A stretch of 64,000 nt of DNA from F22 sp963675625 (lineage in GTDB: Bacteria > Bacteroidota > Bacteroidia > Bacteroidales > Bacteroidaceae): NCBI GenBank assembly GCA_963675625.1, contig OY776497.1, positions 1,426,001 through 1,490,000 on the forward strand, written 5' to 3'. How positions within the stretch are numbered: position 1 is the first letter of the stretch; each line of letters begins with the position of its first letter. The notes below the pieces were generated by a model. It saw only the letters and a program-made list of their open reading frames with translations. It did not search any database and was not told where the DNA came from. The position numbers were made by a program, and so were the translations under genes. Shown here one piece after another: positions 62,534-64,000 of the stretch.

Positions 62534-62866
62534 TTATTTAAGTTTAGGATTGTTGATATGTCTTTTTTTATCTCTAATAGTTTTTTTATCTATGTTTTTT
62601 TTAAAGCTTTCTGTGAGATCCACTCCTGTCTGGTTGGCTAGGCAAAGTATAACCCAGAGAACGTCTGTAAGTTCATCTCCAATGTCTTTGGGTTCTCCAT
62701 CTTTAAAGCTTTGATCTCCATATGTGCGAGCCATTATACGCGCCAATTCTCCAACTTCTTCTGTCAGTATAGCCATATTGGTGAGTTCACTAAAATAGCG
62801 CACACCGTGCTCTTTGATCCAATTATCGACTATTTTTTGAGCTTCGTTTAATGTAATATTTGTCAT
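62534..62866 (-). CDS. MazG-like nucleotide pyrophosphohydrolase
   Basis: A 110-aa all-alpha NTP pyrophosphohydrolase of the MazG/RS21-C6 superfamily, hydrolysing (d)NTPs to NMP and PPi. The acidic metal-binding sets are TEEVGELARIMARTYGDQSF (EExxE) and GDELTDVLWVILCLANQTG (ExxD), about residues 31-35 and 60-80. Length is typical for the single-domain form. It is flanked by dtd (2 bp before) and deoC (1 bp after), an arrangement I recognise from other Bacteroidales. The exact nucleotide is unknown; a house-cleaning role is likely. Confidence 0.9.
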   Translation of the reverse strand: MTNITLNEAQKIVDNWIKEHGVRYFSELTNMAILTEEVGELARIMARTYGDQSFKDGEPKDIGDELTDVLWVILCLANQTGVDLTESFKKNIDKKTIRDKKRHINNPKLK

Positions 62867-62868
62867 AT

Positions 62869-63384
62869 TTATTCTCGGTTATTGCTATCGATTAAAATAG
62901 TTACTGGACCATCGTTGACGAGCCCCACTTCCATCGCTGCTCCAAACTGACCAGTCTGGACTGGTTTTCCTAGAGCCTTGCTGAGAGCTAAACAAAAGCC
63001 TTCATAGATTGGAATGGCATAATCGTGTCCAGCTGCACGTATATAGGAGGGTCTATTGCCTTTTTTTACAAGAGCATGCAGTGTGAATTGACTTACGACC
63101 AATATATCGCCTTGTACATCCATAATAGAACGATTCATTACGCCGTTGTCGTCGTCAAAGATTCGTAGCCCAATGACTTTCTTAACGAGCCATTCTATAC
63201 TCGGCATGTTCTGAAAGCTGCATGCATTGAGCTCTTCTTTGTGTTTAATCAAGTGTTCTTGGGCTTGTAATTCGTCTTCGGTACTAACTCCAAATAGTAT
63301 CATGTAGCCTTTTTGAATTTGACCAACAGTACTTCCTTCAATGTTTACGTGAGCCTCGGATACGCGTTGAATGACTAATCGCAT
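62869..63384 (-). CDS. dtd: D-aminoacyl-tRNA deacylase with an internal insertion
   Basis: A 171-aa enzyme that removes D-amino acids wrongly attached to tRNA. Family motifs: RLVIQRVSEAHVNIEG at the start, GDILVVSQFTLHALVKKGNR (SQFTLxA, catalytic Thr region), GQFGAAMEVGLVNDGPVTIL (the Gly-cisPro-like NDGPVT motif). It is about 20 residues longer than the E. coli type: between GVSTEDELQAQ and WLVKKVIGLRIFD there is an extra stretch, about 38-62 (EHLIKHKEELNACSFQNMPS). This is the main oddity; the catalytic ends are intact. uvrC ends 40 bp upstream. Confidence 0.94.
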   Translation of the reverse strand: MRLVIQRVSEAHVNIEGSTVGQIQKGYMILFGVSTEDELQAQEHLIKHKEELNACSFQNMPSIEWLVKKVIGLRIFDDDNGVMNRSIMDVQGDILVVSQFTLHALVKKGNRPSYIRAAGHDYAIPIYEGFCLALSKALGKPVQTGQFGAAMEVGLVNDGPVTILIDSNNRE

Positions 63385-63424
63385 GGGGAGAATTATTTAT
63401 GAATTTATCCACACAAAGGTACGC

Positions 63425-64000
63425 TTATTCTTTTGTTTGATGAAAAAAATCATAGATTATTTTCCCTTTGCTCTCTCCGATAACTGCGGCGATTTCTTCT
63501 TGTGAGCACCCTTTGATTCGTGTGACACTTTTGAATTTTTTGAGTAAAGCATCTTTCGTTTTTGGGCCTACACCTTGAATGTTATCTAGCTCTGATTGTA
63601 TTTGTTTTTTACTACGCTGATCTCTGTGAAAGGTGATGGCAAATCGGTGCACCTCATCCTGTATCTGTTCTAGTAGGTGGAATAGGGGGGATTGAGGATG
63701 CACGCCAATATGTAACGCCGGACTCCCAAATAAGAGCTCTTTTGTTCTATGTTTTTGATCTTTGGCCAAACCTGCTATGGGGATATTAAGACGCAATTCG
63801 TCTACTACGACTTGTCTAATAGCTTCCATTTGTCCTTTCCCTCCATCTGCTATGATAAGGTTGGGCAATGAGTCTCCCTCTTCTTTTAAACGAGTGTATC
63901 GTCTACGGACAATTTCGCGCATAGAAGCATAGTCATCAGCTCCTTCTACTGTCTTAATATGATACTTCCTATATTCTTTTTTGACTGGTTTACCCATCTT
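63425..64000 (-). CDS. uvrC: Excinuclease ABC subunit C, C-terminal part
   Basis: The C-terminal 190 or so residues of UvrC, the incision nuclease of nucleotide-excision repair; the rest lies beyond the right edge. The RNase H-like endonuclease region has KKEYRKYHIKTVEGADDYAS, RLKEEGDSLPNLIIADGGKG (catalytic DGGKGQ) and IQDEVHRFAITFHRDQRSKK. The C-terminal helix-hairpin-helix pair follows (IQGVGPKTKDALLKKFKSVT and GCSQEEIAAVIGESKGKIIY). The Met near 63997 is internal, not the start. It would be first in the minus-strand operon uvrC-dtd-mazG-deoC, with a 40-bp gap to dtd. Confidence 0.95.
   Translation of the reverse strand, partial: KMGKPVKKEYRKYHIKTVEGADDYASMREIVRRRYTRLKEEGDSLPNLIIADGGKGQMEAIRQVVVDELRLNIPIAGLAKDQKHRTKELLFGSPALHIGVHPQSPLFHLLEQIQDEVHRFAITFHRDQRSKKQIQSELDNIQGVGPKTKDALLKKFKSVTRIKGCSQEEIAAVIGESKGKIIYDFFHQTKE

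Noticed and set aside
1..64000. CRISPR arrays, tRNAs, rRNAs, insertion sequences
   Set aside because: No regularly spaced repeats, cloverleaf-like gene, transposase or rRNA stretch was found when reading the gaps.

Overview
The window is bacterial chromosome from the order Bacteroidales (Bacteroidaceae/Prevotellaceae-like; genus not resolved). Evidence: SusC/SusD pair with GH92, GH125 and GH63-like glycosidases, XylR-type AraC regulator, DUF3098 and DUF3836 proteins, YitT, a succinate/acetyl-CoA transferase, AT-rich DNA and promoters of the Bacteroidetes type (-33 TTTG, about 20 bp, -7 TAnnTTTG). No rRNA, tRNA, transposase, phage gene or CRISPR array was seen. The first and last genes are cut by the window edges.

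Layout. 1-2.4 kb: start of a GH65-like glycosidase, a family-4 uracil-DNA glycosylase and a GH27-like lipoprotein glycosidase. 2.6-12.4 kb: a cobalamin block. A riboswitch-led btuB-like receptor plus a secreted CbiK-type chelatase, then cbiP-cobD-cbiB, divergent from cobU-cobT-cobS. These cover corrinoid uptake, amidation, aminopropanol linker supply and nucleotide-loop assembly, but no corrin-ring genes. 12.5-18.5 kb: ROK glucokinase, low-molecular-weight tyrosine phosphatase, radical SAM protein, TrmH-like methyltransferase, CoA transferase. Here lie two similar promoter-hairpin cassettes that look like small RNAs, and a 0.6-kb AT-rich gap rich in DnaA-box-like sites. 18.9-27.2 kb: a plus-strand housekeeping run (miaB, methyltransferase, ftsX, DUF3098, uppP, truB, queA, folK, metK). 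27.3-34.6 kb: leuS-yitT-rdgB, divergent from mutS.

34.6-53.5 kb: a minus-strand polysaccharide-utilization locus for alpha-mannosides, probably N-glycan-like: phosphatase/PLC fusion, SusC, SusD, GH63-like, ROK kinase, XylR-type regulator, GH125, two GH92, a secreted EEP-family hydrolase and nagB. SusC/SusD import oligomannosides, GH92/GH125/GH63-like enzymes trim them outside the cytoplasm, and the ROK kinase and NagB could feed released sugars into glycolysis. 53.5-54.0 kb holds a perfect 66-bp palindrome containing three 22-bp-spaced CAAACGTTTG sites. 54.0-64 kb: lgt with a small membrane protein, ychF, DUF3836, polA, a polyprenyl synthase, deoC-mazG-dtd and the end of uvrC, with strong intrinsic terminators and a 172-bp nested inverted repeat before polA.

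Most interesting non-genic signals: the two sRNA-like cassettes whose core is complementary to Bacteroidales start-codon leaders (including the susC leader here), the 66-bp palindrome, the oriC-like gap, the metK leader dyad and the nested dyad beside polA.
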